A DNA stretch of 64,000 nt from Entophlyctis helioformis. Lineage: Eukaryota; Chytridiomycota; Chytridiomycetes; Chytridiales; Chytriomycetaceae. A program made the position numbers and the translations under genes. The stretch covers positions 1-64,000 of the forward strand of contig JAHLKH010000055.1 in the NCBI GenBank assembly GCA_025526915.1, given 5' to 3'. The notes below the pieces were generated by a model that worked only from the letters and a program-made list of their open reading frames with translations, was not told the DNA's origin and searched no databases. Below, one piece after another: positions 31,836-42,206 of the stretch (positions are counted from its first letter, which is position 1; the number at the start of each line of letters is the position of its first letter).

Positions 31836-33365
31836 ATGCAAGCCGGCGGCCCAGGCCAGCCGACCCGCACCAGCCCGCAACAGACCGCAACCAACAACCA
31901 TCGCAACCACCTCCAAACGACCACCAGCAGCCTCCAGCACGAGCTACGCACCGCTCGCCTGGAGCTGCACAACATCCAGCTCATTTCCGACGACTGTCTG
32001 CTCGCCATCCAGCTACAGACAGCCTGTGTTGACAAGACTCGTTCCATTGCCGCCAGCATCCTTCGCTCATGCCACAGGCCGCCGACAAAGGAGGAGCACC
32101 ATCGCCTGGCCCCTGCAATGGTTGCTCTGCGAGAGGACCTTGCCAGGCGTGACAGCCTCCAGCTTGAGCAGCAGCAGCTCGAGCAGACGGCAAGCGACCT
32201 GCTTGCATTCATTGACCAGCTCGAAGCCACACTTCGTTGGCGCAAACTCAACCATCGTTTGTGGAACGCCAACGGCAGTAGCAGCAGCAGTAGCAGCCGC
32301 AACACCGACCTCGCCACCAGCTCCATCTGCACCGGCCCCGGCCATGTGCAGCCCCAACCGCTCTGCATGCAGCAGCTGCCCGACCAGCCCGTCCGCAGCC
32401 CCGGCCACTCTGGCCCTGGCAGCACGCCTGTCCTGACGCCGCGGCATCAGCAGCATCGTTCTCCCGTTCCGACCGCCACTGCTCTGGCCTCGCCTCAGCA
32501 GCACCGACCGACCCAGCCGCCTCTGGCACCGGCCAGCCCGGCCAGCAGGGTCGAGCACCCGTCCGTCGCGTACCCGTCCGTCCCGTCCCCGTCTGTCCCG
32601 CTCTGCAGCCCAGTCGCTGTCCCTGCAGGCTCGCCCATCCAGCCGCCTGCAGCGCGCGCCGATTGGCCAACGCGATCTGATTGGCCAACGCGTGCCAATC
32701 GGTCAGCAGCAGCTGATTGGTCGGCACCAACCGATTGGTCAGCCGCATCTGATTGGTCGCCATCAGCCGATCCATCGCCGATGCCAATCGATCTGCCATC
32801 TGCACCAGCAACAACAGCCGTTCTGCCCAGCCTCTCGACTGAGCAGCACTCAGCCGACACCGCTGCACCTGCCCTTGCCAAGCAGTCGCACCGCCTGTCG
32901 ACACACTCGCCTTCGCACCCGTCTCAACTGCCTACAACGCTCCATCTGCCTCATCTGTCTTCTGTACTGTCAACTGAATTGCCGATTGAACCGACTGGAC
33001 TGCGCCAACTGCCGCCAGTACAACCGCCGCCGCTGCCGCCGCCCGTATTGCCTGAACCGACTGAGCTGCATCACCAACAGCCAGAACAACAACCGCTGCC
33101 CGCTTACTTGCCTGATCTGCCCTTGCAGATGCTGCCGACCCAGCCGCATCAGCAATCGCTGCCTGTTCACTGCTCAACTGACATTGGATGCACTCGGCCG
33201 GCTACCGCTGCTCCAACGTCAACGACTGTCACTGCAATTGATCGACTGCCGCCGCCAGATCCAAACATCCTGTCATCGCCTGTCTTGCTACATGGTGCCG
33301 TCACCTGTGCTCAAACTGCGGATCTGCTCTTCATGGACCTGACTTTGTTGGATCGCGTCTTTTGA
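31836..33365 (+). CDS. Single ORF of the nested element: coiled coil plus Pro/Gln-rich region, 509 residues
   Basis: The frame runs uninterrupted from ATG 31836 to 33365. The first 140 residues predict coiled coil (SLQHELRTARLELHNIQLIS, ALREDLARRDSLQLEQQQLE, ASDLLAFIDQLEATLRWRKL). A Ser tract and then a long Pro/Gln/Ser/His-rich region follow. This includes a short imperfect repeat with the core DW(S/P)(A/T) (about 32660-32780). The C-terminus is GAVTCAQTADLLFMDLTLLD. No zinc knuckle, protease or polymerase motif is visible. The role is unknown; position between LTRs suggests a structural (gag-like) or RNA-binding protein, but this is inference. Confidence 0.65.
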   Translation: MQAGGPGQPTRTSPQQTATNNHRNHLQTTTSSLQHELRTARLELHNIQLISDDCLLAIQLQTACVDKTRSIAASILRSCHRPPTKEEHHRLAPAMVALREDLARRDSLQLEQQQLEQTASDLLAFIDQLEATLRWRKLNHRLWNANGSSSSSSSRNTDLATSSICTGPGHVQPQPLCMQQLPDQPVRSPGHSGPGSTPVLTPRHQQHRSPVPTATALASPQQHRPTQPPLAPASPASRVEHPSVAYPSVPSPSVPLCSPVAVPAGSPIQPPAARADWPTRSDWPTRANRSAAADWSAPTDWSAASDWSPSADPSPMPIDLPSAPATTAVLPSLSTEQHSADTAAPALAKQSHRLSTHSPSHPSQLPTTLHLPHLSSVLSTELPIEPTGLRQLPPVQPPPLPPPVLPEPTELHHQQPEQQPLPAYLPDLPLQMLPTQPHQQSLPVHCSTDIGCTRPATAAPTSTTVTAIDRLPPPDPNILSSPVLLHGAVTCAQTADLLFMDLTLLDRVF

Positions 33366-33533
33366 CCTGGTTTACTGGATATGCTCCGTGTCTCTCTATC
33401 ATCGCGAGCAAGTACTACTGCACCACATCGCCGTCACCGTCGCGTATCTGCATCATCTGGATCCGTCTTCCTTGGATCTCTCTCTTGTGCTGATACATTG
33501 CCTTCCGTTCCTTGCAATCTCAGCAAGGGGGGC

Positions 33534-33821
33534 TGTAACGATATCCACGGACAGATCATCCCGTCGGGTCCCAGGCCCTGACGCCCTGTGTCCCTGTTTC
33601 ATGGGTCATTGCCTTGCCATATTGCTGTCCAATGGCGCGCCTCTATTCCATGTGACGCGCCTATATAAGCTGGCACTGGATAGTACTCTGCCAACCCCAG
33701 CCGTTGTGCCTCGTACTTCCCAGGTGCCTATCCATCCTTATGTCTGCCTATGGCTACTGCTCTTACCAATGAACATGCCTCGTACTTCCCAGACGTATAC
33801 CGTCCGTACAAGTCCTTTATA
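33534..33821 (+). repeat. 3' LTR of the nested element
   Basis: 288 bp, with TATATAAG at 33662-33669, directly after the purine tract and directly before the GCGAC duplication. Its last bases are TTTATA, lacking the CA seen after the same point in the 5' copy. Confidence 0.88.
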
Positions 33822-34251
33822 GCGACGGGGACGCATCCAAGAAGCGCCACGGCGACGAGCGACCGCGAGAACCGAGCCGACGGTGGCCAGTGGGTTGCCG
33901 CACTCGTCCTCGACCACGCGCGCGATGTCAAACACGAGCTGGGAGCCGCCCTGAGTGGCAAGCCACCACAGGCGGCCGGAGATGGCGTCGAGCGTGAACC
34001 CCGGCGTGCGGCGACGTCCTCGATGTGCAGGATCGCGGCCGCCAGTTGGTGACCGAGGGGGCTCTCGTCCGTCACCATGGGGATCGCCGCGGCAGGGACA
34101 GGGGCGGCGTTGGAGGCGCTAGCGGCGGCGTTGGACGCGGTGGCGTTGGGATCGGCGCGGCGTCAGCCGCACCATCGGCCGCGTTCGCAGCGGGCGTGTA
34201 GACATGGGGGAACAGCGGAAGGCAGCTGGTAGAGTATACCAGTGCTACCAG

Positions 34252-34544
34252 TGAAACAGGTCGAGCTGCACTACTGGTCAGAGATGCACAAAGGGTTCAT
34301 TCCAATACACGTCAATGTCACGTACCTGCACTACTGGTCAGAGATGCACAAAGGGTTGACCAGAAGTGCAGGGCGGCGGCGCTTGCGTTTTATAGTCCAT
34401 GTAGAGCCCCAAACACGCGGTCGTCTGTGTTGTGTCGCACCAGTAACTATGCCAAATATGGCAACTGAGACGCGACACTGTGTGACGGTGGCGTTGTCTG
34501 AGGTATTGCGCCACCGCTGTGCTAGTCAGACGAGCCGCGCAACA
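34252..34544 (-). repeat. 5' LTR of the Ty3/Gypsy element
   Basis: 293 bp. On the minus strand it contains TATAAAA at 34388-34394, suitably placed to start transcription of gag-pol. It has the same 32-bp internal duplication as the 3' LTR. The primer-binding-like TGGTAGCAC begins at 34250, one base inside. Confidence 0.9.
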
Positions 34545-34770
34545 GTGGCGTCCTGCCTGCATTCAACAAGTACCGTGTCCACACAAACACTGTCGCTGCC
34601 ACCTCACTGATCCACTGGCGATCCAACCGCTGCCTACCGAGCATCTCCATCGAATCCAACCCCAGATGGCCGATGCACTGCCTATCATGCGTTCATTCTT
34701 TCCAGGTTGCACCACCCTGCTGTCACCCTGCTGTCACGCCGGCATCCAAGCGATTCGCCTGGGAGGGCAT

Positions 34771-37700
34771 CTACAGCTCGACTGGCTTGACGGTCGGCCG
34801 TCTGTAGTGCCGCATGTGCGACCCAGTCTCGTGCGGCTTGTACGGCGCATGTGCACCGTATGGTTTGGGAATCGGCAGCTCGCCGTATCCGGTGGCATCT
34901 GGGATGTACGCATTGGGCCGCGGCTCGGCCATGGTCCGCACATTGCCATATGTGAAGAAGTTGTCGTCGCCGCTGCATTGCAGGCAGAGTGTCAGTGGAG
35001 TGGAGTCGAGTGTCAGTAGAGTGTCGTGGAGTGGAGCAGGCACAGGTGGATCGACTGAGCTGCATGCCAACGTGAGCAACGCACATGTCCACAAAGCGGC
35101 CCGTCTCTTCGCGCTGCTTGCGTTCCTTGAGTGCATTCACCTTGGCCTCGCGGCGGATGCGTGCTCGCTCTGACCGCACAAAGTCGCGCTCGATCTGCTC
35201 GGTCGGAATGTCCTCAGTCTCAAGCCGGCGCTTTGCTTCTTCCACAAGTGCCTCCTAATCTCCATGGCTGTCAGTATGGTGCTCGCGTGTAGCATTCCAC
35301 GCAACACGCCTCCACCTTTTCACTCTTCTCTTGATAGAGGCTCATGGCGAGTGCCTGATGCATGGCCAGCTCAGACACCTTGGCCATCATGCACTTTGTG
35401 ACGTGCTTGATGCGCTTTGTCAGATCGTTGAGTCGGCGCGAGACCTGGTACGTCTCGTCTTTACCCTCGAGCGTCTGCGACTTGAGTCTGTCTGTCAGCG
35501 TGCCAATCTCTTCTAGAATGAGATCCTTTTCCAGCAGCTTCTCCTATACTGCACTGTTAGTGACTTTCATCTGTTGCGCAACCATGGAGCCTCGCATACT
35601 GCAGCATGCATACTTCGCGGCCAGCCAGTAGATCCTCGAGACGCTCAATCTTCTTCAGCAGCTCCTTTTGAGATGGATCGACACCGCCAAGGTTGCGGCA
35701 CCGTCTTGGGTCGTCGGGGTTCTCCATCTCTTCTGCAAGGTCGGCAACTTTTTTGCGCAGCTTTTCTCTGCTAGCTTCCAGCTTCTCAATCTCGCCCTCG
35801 TAACCCCACGAGCGGCTCGGTTTGCTTCTGCAGCTCGACTTTGCGCTTGAGCTCGGCAACATAAGCGAGAGCTTGCGGATCTCGTCCTCCTTGTCGACGA
35901 GCGCGGATTCGCCCTTTGCCATGACTTCCTTCTGCACATTGAGACGCTCGTACAGGATGCAGAGCTCGTCGTTGCGGTCAAGAAGATGCACGCCGACCAT
36001 GTTGCGCTCCTTGATACACTGTTCGTATCGGAGTTTGAGCGTCATCATCTCTTCTTCGGCCGAGTTGATGTGCATGTTGAGTGCCTCGATGGCCGCCAGA
36101 TGCTGGTCAATCTGGTCTGTTTACGCGCATTTGTGTTGTTATGCTTCCATGGTTTGGACACCGTACACCGCAATGCCACCTACCTCGCCGGTCTCTGTAC
36201 TGCACCATGAGTTTGTTGGCCTCGTTCTTGAGCGAGTCGCGCAACGCATACGCAGCACTGTTTTCCTGTCGCTTTTTCTGCACTCCGACAAAGGCATCAG
36301 TTGGCCGATGTGCACATCCATGCTTAGAGGAGCCAACATACCGACACTTCACGGTCCTTGTTGTAGATTTCGTGCCGCAGAATTTCAATCTCGTTGGACA
36401 GGATCTTGATCTTCTCCTTCATCTCAGCTGCCCGCTGAGTCGACGATTGGATTTGGTTGAGCTGCAAACAAAACACCAGTCAGCACTGCTGCCATACGAG
36501 CACGCCATCGCAACCAAAACTTGCGTATTTGTTTCGCTCGTTCTTGACCAGCTCGTAGAGAGCACCGAAATCCTTGAGACGGTTGACTGCCTCTGTGCAC
36601 CGCTTGGATGCATCAATGATGCTGATCTCCTTGCCAGCATTGTCGCCCTTGATTGCGCGCACTTTGCTTTGGATGCGAATAACCTCGCGTGCCTATCACG
36701 GGGCAACATTCATCAGCACAAGCACAGACTGCAGTTCGACACTACCACAGCTGCCAAGCAACCGCTCACACGCAAGTCCTTCTCCATCTTTATCTCCTCA
36801 ACCTTGCGAGACAGCTCCTGGCATCGCGAGGCGGCCTCTTCCAGATCGGCTTCCAGCTTCCGATTGGCGCCAATCTGCTCAGTCAGCATCTCGCCTCGGA
36901 CTTTTCCAGCTTCTCTTGCTTGAGAAAGTCGTAGGTCGCAATGTCAATCAGCTTGCGCAGCCGGCCGTTTTCCTTGCGGTAAAACTTCTCGTCGGCCTTG
37001 ATAAACTCGAGTTGGCGACGAAAGTCTCGCTCTGCTTGCGGATGGTGGGTGTCGACATTCTGATATTGTTGACGGTTGTTTCGAGGCGGCGGTGGAGCTT
37101 GAGCTGCGTGTCTTTTTCGCGGATGACGCGAAGGAACAAGTCGTGCTCGCGTTTGATCTGGTGGCGCATGCACAAGCGTGCTGGTCAGTGCGAGTATACT
37201 GCACAGATGCTCCAACACATCAAACTACCTCGAGTATGGTTTTGCGCATCGTGATATCGAGCCGGACACGCTCAGCCTTTTGGAATGCGAGCTGCTCCTT
37301 GGCAAGCTCGTGCTCCTTGAAGATGTCATCCACCTGCCGCTCCATCTCGTGGATGAGACCACGTCGCTGCTCGTAGTCGGCCGCCTGACCCATGCGCAGC
37401 TCCTCCAAGTCGCGCTTCTTCTTGGCAAGGCGGTCCAGCTCTTTGTCGAGCTGCTGCGCCAGGGTCAGCTGCTTGGAGTTTTCAGCGCCGAGCGACGAGA
37501 TGGCGTCACGGAGCACATCGATCTGCTTGAGGATCTTGATGGGGGTCTCGGATGCCTTGGATAGCGAAATGAGATGCTTCTCTTTCTCAGTCTCGAGACG
37601 GTCGCGCTCCTGTGCCACCGACTCGTATGTCGACTGCTTCTCTTCCATGTCCTTTTGGAGATTCTCCACCTGGTGCCGCCGTTGCAAGATGTCCATCTTG

Positions 37701-38509
37701 AGCTCCTTGGTGGCTGCAATCAGCTGCGGCTCGAGCATGTCTGCCTTGTGGCGCCGAATCTCTTCAATGTCATGCACCAGATCCTGCTTCTGCTTTGTGA
37801 ACTCTTCGCTGTCACGCTGCAGCTTGGACTCGCGCTCCAGTGCCAGGTTCACTTCGTTTTGCGCCTGCGTGCATCACATCGTTTGAGCCGACCGCCTAGA
37901 GCCAGTCAATACGCACACTCGGGGAAGCCTTACCCTGAGCAGTTCGCGTTTGAGCTCTCCAATCTCAGCATTGCCAGAGAACTGCTTGGAGATGGCGCGG
38001 TCGCGATCCAACCGCTGCATCGTACATCCTGGATGGCCTGCTTGAGCTTCCGCGCCATGTCTTCATAGTCGTTGAATTGCAACAGGAACTTGTGCAGAGC
38101 CAGAAACCGCATTTTGAACTTGTCGATCCTTTGCATGCAGCAGACTGCTGTGTCAGCGTGCTTCACTGGCCATCAACAGACAAGGCTGAATGCTCACTGC
38201 TGGTCAGACACTTCTTTCCTGCACGCAATCTCGAGAAACTTGAATGCGGGCGATGTCTCGATGTTGAAGAGACCGCTCAGGTAGTACTGGTCTTCCTCCT
38301 GCTCAGCCGCGTTTTCGAGTTTCTGCTGAGCGGACATCTTGGTGATGCTGGCGGCCGCCTGCAGTCTTGCCGCCCTTTAGCGTTGACTGGGACGCCTTGG
38401 CGTCGACGGGATCCTGATCTCCAGCTCCAGCTGCTTTGGATGCCTCTTGGGCAGGATCATCTGCGAGACCAGTGTCAGTATCGGCTGCAAACGACTCATT
38501 CTCGTCCAC
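34771..38509 (-). CDS. CCDC146/MBO2-like flagellar and centriolar coiled-coil protein
   Basis: A long coiled-coil protein in about a dozen exons separated by 50-100 bp introns. Diagnostic segments: [15 protein letters not shown] near the N-terminus (38230-38275), [13 protein letters not shown] (about 36520-36560), [20 protein letters not shown] with [18 protein letters not shown] (35930-36040), [20 protein letters not shown], and the C-terminus [20 protein letters not shown] through [14 protein letters not shown]. The last block matches the CCDC146 C-terminus (proline-rich IPKPYG and a KPVE(I/L) end) almost residue for residue. CCDC146/MBO2 is associated with centrioles and flagellar microtubules and is needed for normal beating. 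The first coding exon with its ATG was not found: the exon ending at 38509 begins right after an acceptor-like CAG. One possible frame break near 35815. Confidence 0.9.
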
Positions 38510-39008
38510 GTCTGCAGATGTTTTGAAACGGAGAGCGCGCTAGCGTTCCGACTTCTACTGTTGCTGCTGATAATGATGATGACGGCCGTCTGGCGCAGGT
38601 GTGGTATCGGGGGGTCTGCATCTGCGGGCGATAAGTGCGCCGGCATCTCTGCATTACGCCAACACCGCCCGGACAGCATGCATCATCGATGGCCGCCCAG
38701 CTGCGGCAAAGGGACGAGATAACAGAGGGAGCATGGCGCCACTCTGTCCACTTGCCATTGTTGAGCAGCTGCTGCGACATGTCGCGAAACAAATCTCAAG
38801 ATGGGTTGCGACGCGTCACGGTAACTCCGACATCCAGATTAATCTGCCATCGGATGTGCACATCACGATTCTTGGCCGCCCTCATTGGCCGTCATCTCGT
38901 CAGACTCCTCATAAAGGGCGGCTCGCTTTGGATCGCTCCCACACTTGCTCGCACGCACCTTATACATACACCTAGACACTCTTCTTGCCCAGCAATACAT
39001 CCCAAGCC
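38510..39008. other. Divergent region between CCDC146 and the Ser-rich gene
   Basis: It should contain the missing first exon of CCDC146 and both promoters. A TATA-like TTATACATA lies near 38959-38967, about 45 bp before the ATG at 39009. I could not place the CCDC146 start. Confidence 0.4.
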
Positions 39009-41037
39009 ATGTCCCTGACACCGACCACCACCTCGCGTCCCGTCAAGCGGATGAGCGCCATCGTTACATCTCCCTCGAGCTCCATTGCAAGCGAGATATC
39101 AGCAGCCATGAGCAACAGCGCTACTGTCGGCACCGGTCTTCGCTCTGGACACTATCGGTCACTCAGCGCCGACGAGTTTACGGGCTATCCCTCACAGCTT
39201 GCCACAACAGCAGCCAAAGCAGTCCATCTCCCAGACGACCACTACACACACTTTCAAGACACCTACGGCCGGTATGCCGATGGCAGCAACGCCGAGAACC
39301 GTGCCAGTGACGACGATGACACAAACGACCGAGGAATGTCTGGGCGAGTTTCGCACGAGCCGTTCATCTCTTCGCACCTTCGTGCCATGCAGCCCATGTC
39401 GCTTCATCAGCACCACCAGATGCATCAGCTGTCGTGGGGCCGACGACTAAAGAACAAGCTTGGCTTTGGCCCGGCAAGGGCGGCAACAGCAAGAGCAAGC
39501 GCCACGGCAAGTTGCCGCACGAGTTGGGTCAGGAACCGTTGCCAACGACACGACACCTACGCGCCACCACCGATGGCATAAGCGATGGCCAGTGGACGAC
39601 CGATCCTGCTCATGATGACAACGATGACGACAGAAGAAGCTCGCCAAAGATCAATGTCATGCTGCCTCCGTCTAGCGCATCTGTCAAGTTCGATTCACAT
39701 AGCAGCAGCAGCAACACCATGCGTCGAGCCACTGTCCACATGTCCACTGCATTAACTGCCGCACCAGCTGCCGATCCACGGTCGTCGCCAACAGACACGG
39801 GTCTCGCTAGCCGCCGCAACACAATCACTGCTATGGCAAGCTCCGACCCCAAGACGAGCCTGCCTGCTGCAAGTGCCAACTCCATCCGCGAAGGCTCAAT
39901 CTCAAGCAGTCGCAAAAAGTCGTTTGAGTGGATGAATCTGTCCAAGTTATTCGCGCTCAAGAAGGGCGGCACTGCAAGCAACTCTTCCATCAGCGTGTCT
40001 GTCACCAACCCACGCCATGAAGCAGCCAAACCGGCTACACCATCCATCATGACGGCATCGCTCATCACGCTTGACACGCCTGCTGACGATATGGCGTCGC
40101 GCAATGGCTCCTCTGACCACGAGCAACGGCGCCAGTCCGTTGACCACCGTCTGTCTGCCAGCCGCCCGTTTCATGTCACAGCCCAGCCGTTGTCAGAGCC
40201 GCACATACCGCCTCGCTCCGACAGCGCCAGACAATCGGTTTCATCTGCACCGTCGCTTCTGGTAGCAGCAACAAGCACGCGCCAAGACACGGGCAACACT
40301 GCATACGCCTTGCCTGCTTCGTTGACTCGTGCAGAGAGTGACCACACTATGTACCAGCGCGACAGTCGCAGCAGCAGTTCCAACCCGTCTTCATCCATCG
40401 CGTCGCCAGTGCCACCGCCGCGTCTCTACACCCATCAACCCACGTTTGCAAGTCGATCGCAGCTAGGCACTCTGCCATCCACCGCGGCAACTGCCATGCA
40501 ACACATGGGCTTTCAGACCGGTCTGCCAAGTTCGCTCGCCTCCATCTCGCCATCAACAACAGCAAGCGACAGATCGCCGCCAGAGACACCAGTGCACGGC
40601 AAACCGCGCCGCAAGATCTCCAACGACTCTCAGGCACTGCAGGCAGTCCGGCGACGACTGCGTGACTTGTACAGCTCCGAAGACGATCTGGCGCGTCTGG
40701 CTGCCCACTCCACCACAAGCGTGTCTCGCAATGTAAGCAAAACATGTACTCGGGCCAACAGACCAGCCTGCAAAGATGGACGCCGCCACTGACATGAATT
40801 GGGCAGACGAGCCATGTGTCGGTATCGATGGACGACCAGTTTGACGCACACCTGGCCATGATTGCGGATGCGCTGTCGTCACTGTCCGTCAGCCGCCAGG
40901 CGTCGTCAACGTCGATTGCGTCTTCAGCGGCTGGCGACACGCCCGCAAGGCGGGCAATGGACAAGCTCGACATGCTCATGGACACGATCCGCAGCGAGAT
41001 GCAGCACCACAATGCGATTGCGGCCGGCTCCTTCTGA
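39009..41037 (+). CDS. Ser/Thr-rich disordered protein, unknown function
   Basis: Two exons: 39009-40732 and 40807-41037, joined in phase 0. The protein is about 650 residues, mostly Ser/Thr/Pro/Ala-rich and disordered. Short ordered-looking blocks are SFEWMNLSKLFALKKGGTAS, KISNDSQALQAVRRRLRDLY with SSEDDLARLAAHS, and a C-terminal helix VSMDDQFDAHLAMIADALSS to MDKLDMLMDTIRSEMQHHN. A single frame change occurs near 39470 (after LKNKLGFGP). Many RxxS and SP sites suggest phosphorylation. No family is recognised. The last helix resembles an oligomerisation or docking segment. Its stop is 77 bp before the MPC2 start. Confidence 0.55.
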
Positions 41038-41114
41038 CTGTCTGTTGCTGTCGTCCTCTCCTGCAGTTGATTAAACGGTTTCCTCCTCCAACACGAGATT
41101 CACTTGCGGCAACA

Positions 41115-41895
41115 ATGGCGTCAGCATCGTCCTCGTGGTTCAGCAAGTTCTTGAACCACCCAGCGGGTGCGTGCGTGCGTGCTTGTGTGCGTGTGTGCTT
41201 GTTGCGCTGTGGAAGGGCAGAGCGACGGTGTGACGGCAGCATGCCTCTGACGACCGACTGGCCGACGCCGACTGACCAACGCTGCGTGGCAACACAGGTC
41301 CCAAGACGATTCACTTCTGGGCACCCACCATGAAATGGGTGTGTAGCCCGTCCTGTCGCCTGCTGCTGCGGGTCCGACGCAGCGTGTGAGCGTTCCATGG
41401 CCGACTGACGCTTGCCGATGGCTGTCTGGGTGTGCAGGGCCTTGTCATTGCTGGTCTCGGTGACCTGCAGCGTCCTGCAGAGAAGCTCAGTCTGATGCAG
41501 ACGAGTGGTGCGTCTGCTTGCTTGTGCCTTGGGCTGCACGCCACTGCATATCTGACAGCCTCAACGGCACACCGATACCCACAGCACTGGCTGCAACGGG
41601 CCTCATCTGGTCCCGCTACTCGCTCGTCATCACCCCCAAGAACTACAACCTGTTCTCAGTCAACATCTTTGTCGGCGCCATCGGCATGTACCAGCTGTTC
41701 AGAATATGGTCGTACGTCTGTGTTGTCATGGCAGCCGATCTCGCCTGATCTCGCCTGATCGCACTGCATCGCACTGGATCGCACTGCATCTCATGCAGAC
41801 TGACACTCTCCGCTGCGTCTGCTGTCGACAGATACAACCAGAGTCTCAAGGCCAGCCCTGTTTCTGCCGCACCGGACACTGTTGCCACAAAGTAA
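41115..41895 (+). CDS. MPC2: Mitochondrial pyruvate carrier 2 (MPC2)
   Basis: MPC2 pairs with MPC1 in the inner mitochondrial membrane to import pyruvate. Five exons fit perfectly: 41115-41166, 41298-41338, 41438-41507, 41585-41711, 41832-41895, giving 117 residues. The hallmarks are all there: FLNHPAGPKTIHFWAPTMKW, GLVIAGLGDLQRPAEKLSLM, ALAATGLIWSRYSLVITPKN and YNLFSVNIFVGAIGMYQLFR. Three membrane helices are predicted. Length is at the short end for fungal MPC2 but complete. Exons are tiny and no exon would be recognised alone by an ORF search, so automated annotation may miss it. Confidence 0.96.
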
Positions 41896-42206
41896 CCTAC
41901 CAGGCATCACACCAATGCTCGCCGAATGAATCTCAATGGCCATGTCCCCATTGTCCTTGTAGCCGAGCAATGCTTGGGATCCGCCACCACCAACAATGTA
42001 CCCAAGGATGTGCATTGTCCTTCTTTCCCGAATCAGTTCTGCCTTCGCATCCGGCGTGGTCCTTATCTCGTTGACTGCTGGCCCGTCCTGCTCCTCATCG
42101 CAGCAACAACGGGCTCTGTAAGACCGTCTTCTCGAGACGCGTTGTGGGTTTCTCTTTGCAACGCATACCTTTCAAGGCCTCGCCTCGCGTGCCAACGTCG
42201 TTTTCC
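41896..42206. other. Intergenic spacer between MPC2 and the GPCR-like gene
   Basis: 311 bp with no gene-like frame, no TATA box and no repeats. It must hold the promoter of the GPCR-like gene. Confidence 0.4.

Larger units (their letters stand above)
31492..33821 (+). mobile_element. Nested non-autonomous LTR retroelement (2.3 kb) inside the Gypsy gag
   Basis: Two direct repeats of 288 bp (31492-31779 and 33534-33821) start TGTAACGATATCC. They differ at about three positions. The whole unit is flanked by a perfect 5-bp target-site duplication GCGAC (31487-31491 and 33822-33826). A purine tract (AAGGGGGG) directly precedes the second LTR, giving plus-strand orientation; TATATAAG lies within each LTR. 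The 1.75-kb interior carries a single long frame without protease, reverse transcriptase or integrase motifs. It therefore depends on another element for movement. Near-identical LTRs and a clean duplication show a recent insertion, younger than the Gypsy host element. Confidence 0.88.
26543..34544 (-). mobile_element. Ty3/Gypsy LTR retrotransposon, full length, with a nested second element
   Basis: The element is read on the minus strand: 5' LTR 34252-34544, 3' LTR 26543-26835, each 293 bp and starting TG / ending CA. One base inside the 5' LTR is TGGTAGCAC, similar to primer sites complementary to initiator tRNA-Met. A purine run (AGAGAGGGAGGAG) directly precedes the 3' LTR as a polypurine tract. 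The internal region carries gag, protease, reverse transcriptase, RNase H and integrase in Ty3 order. Without the nested 2.3-kb insertion the element is about 5.7 kb, a typical Ty3 size. The pol frame is broken at several places. No target-site duplication is visible (TCGAT versus GTGGC flanks), which suggests rearrangement after insertion or recombination between elements. Confidence 0.9.
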
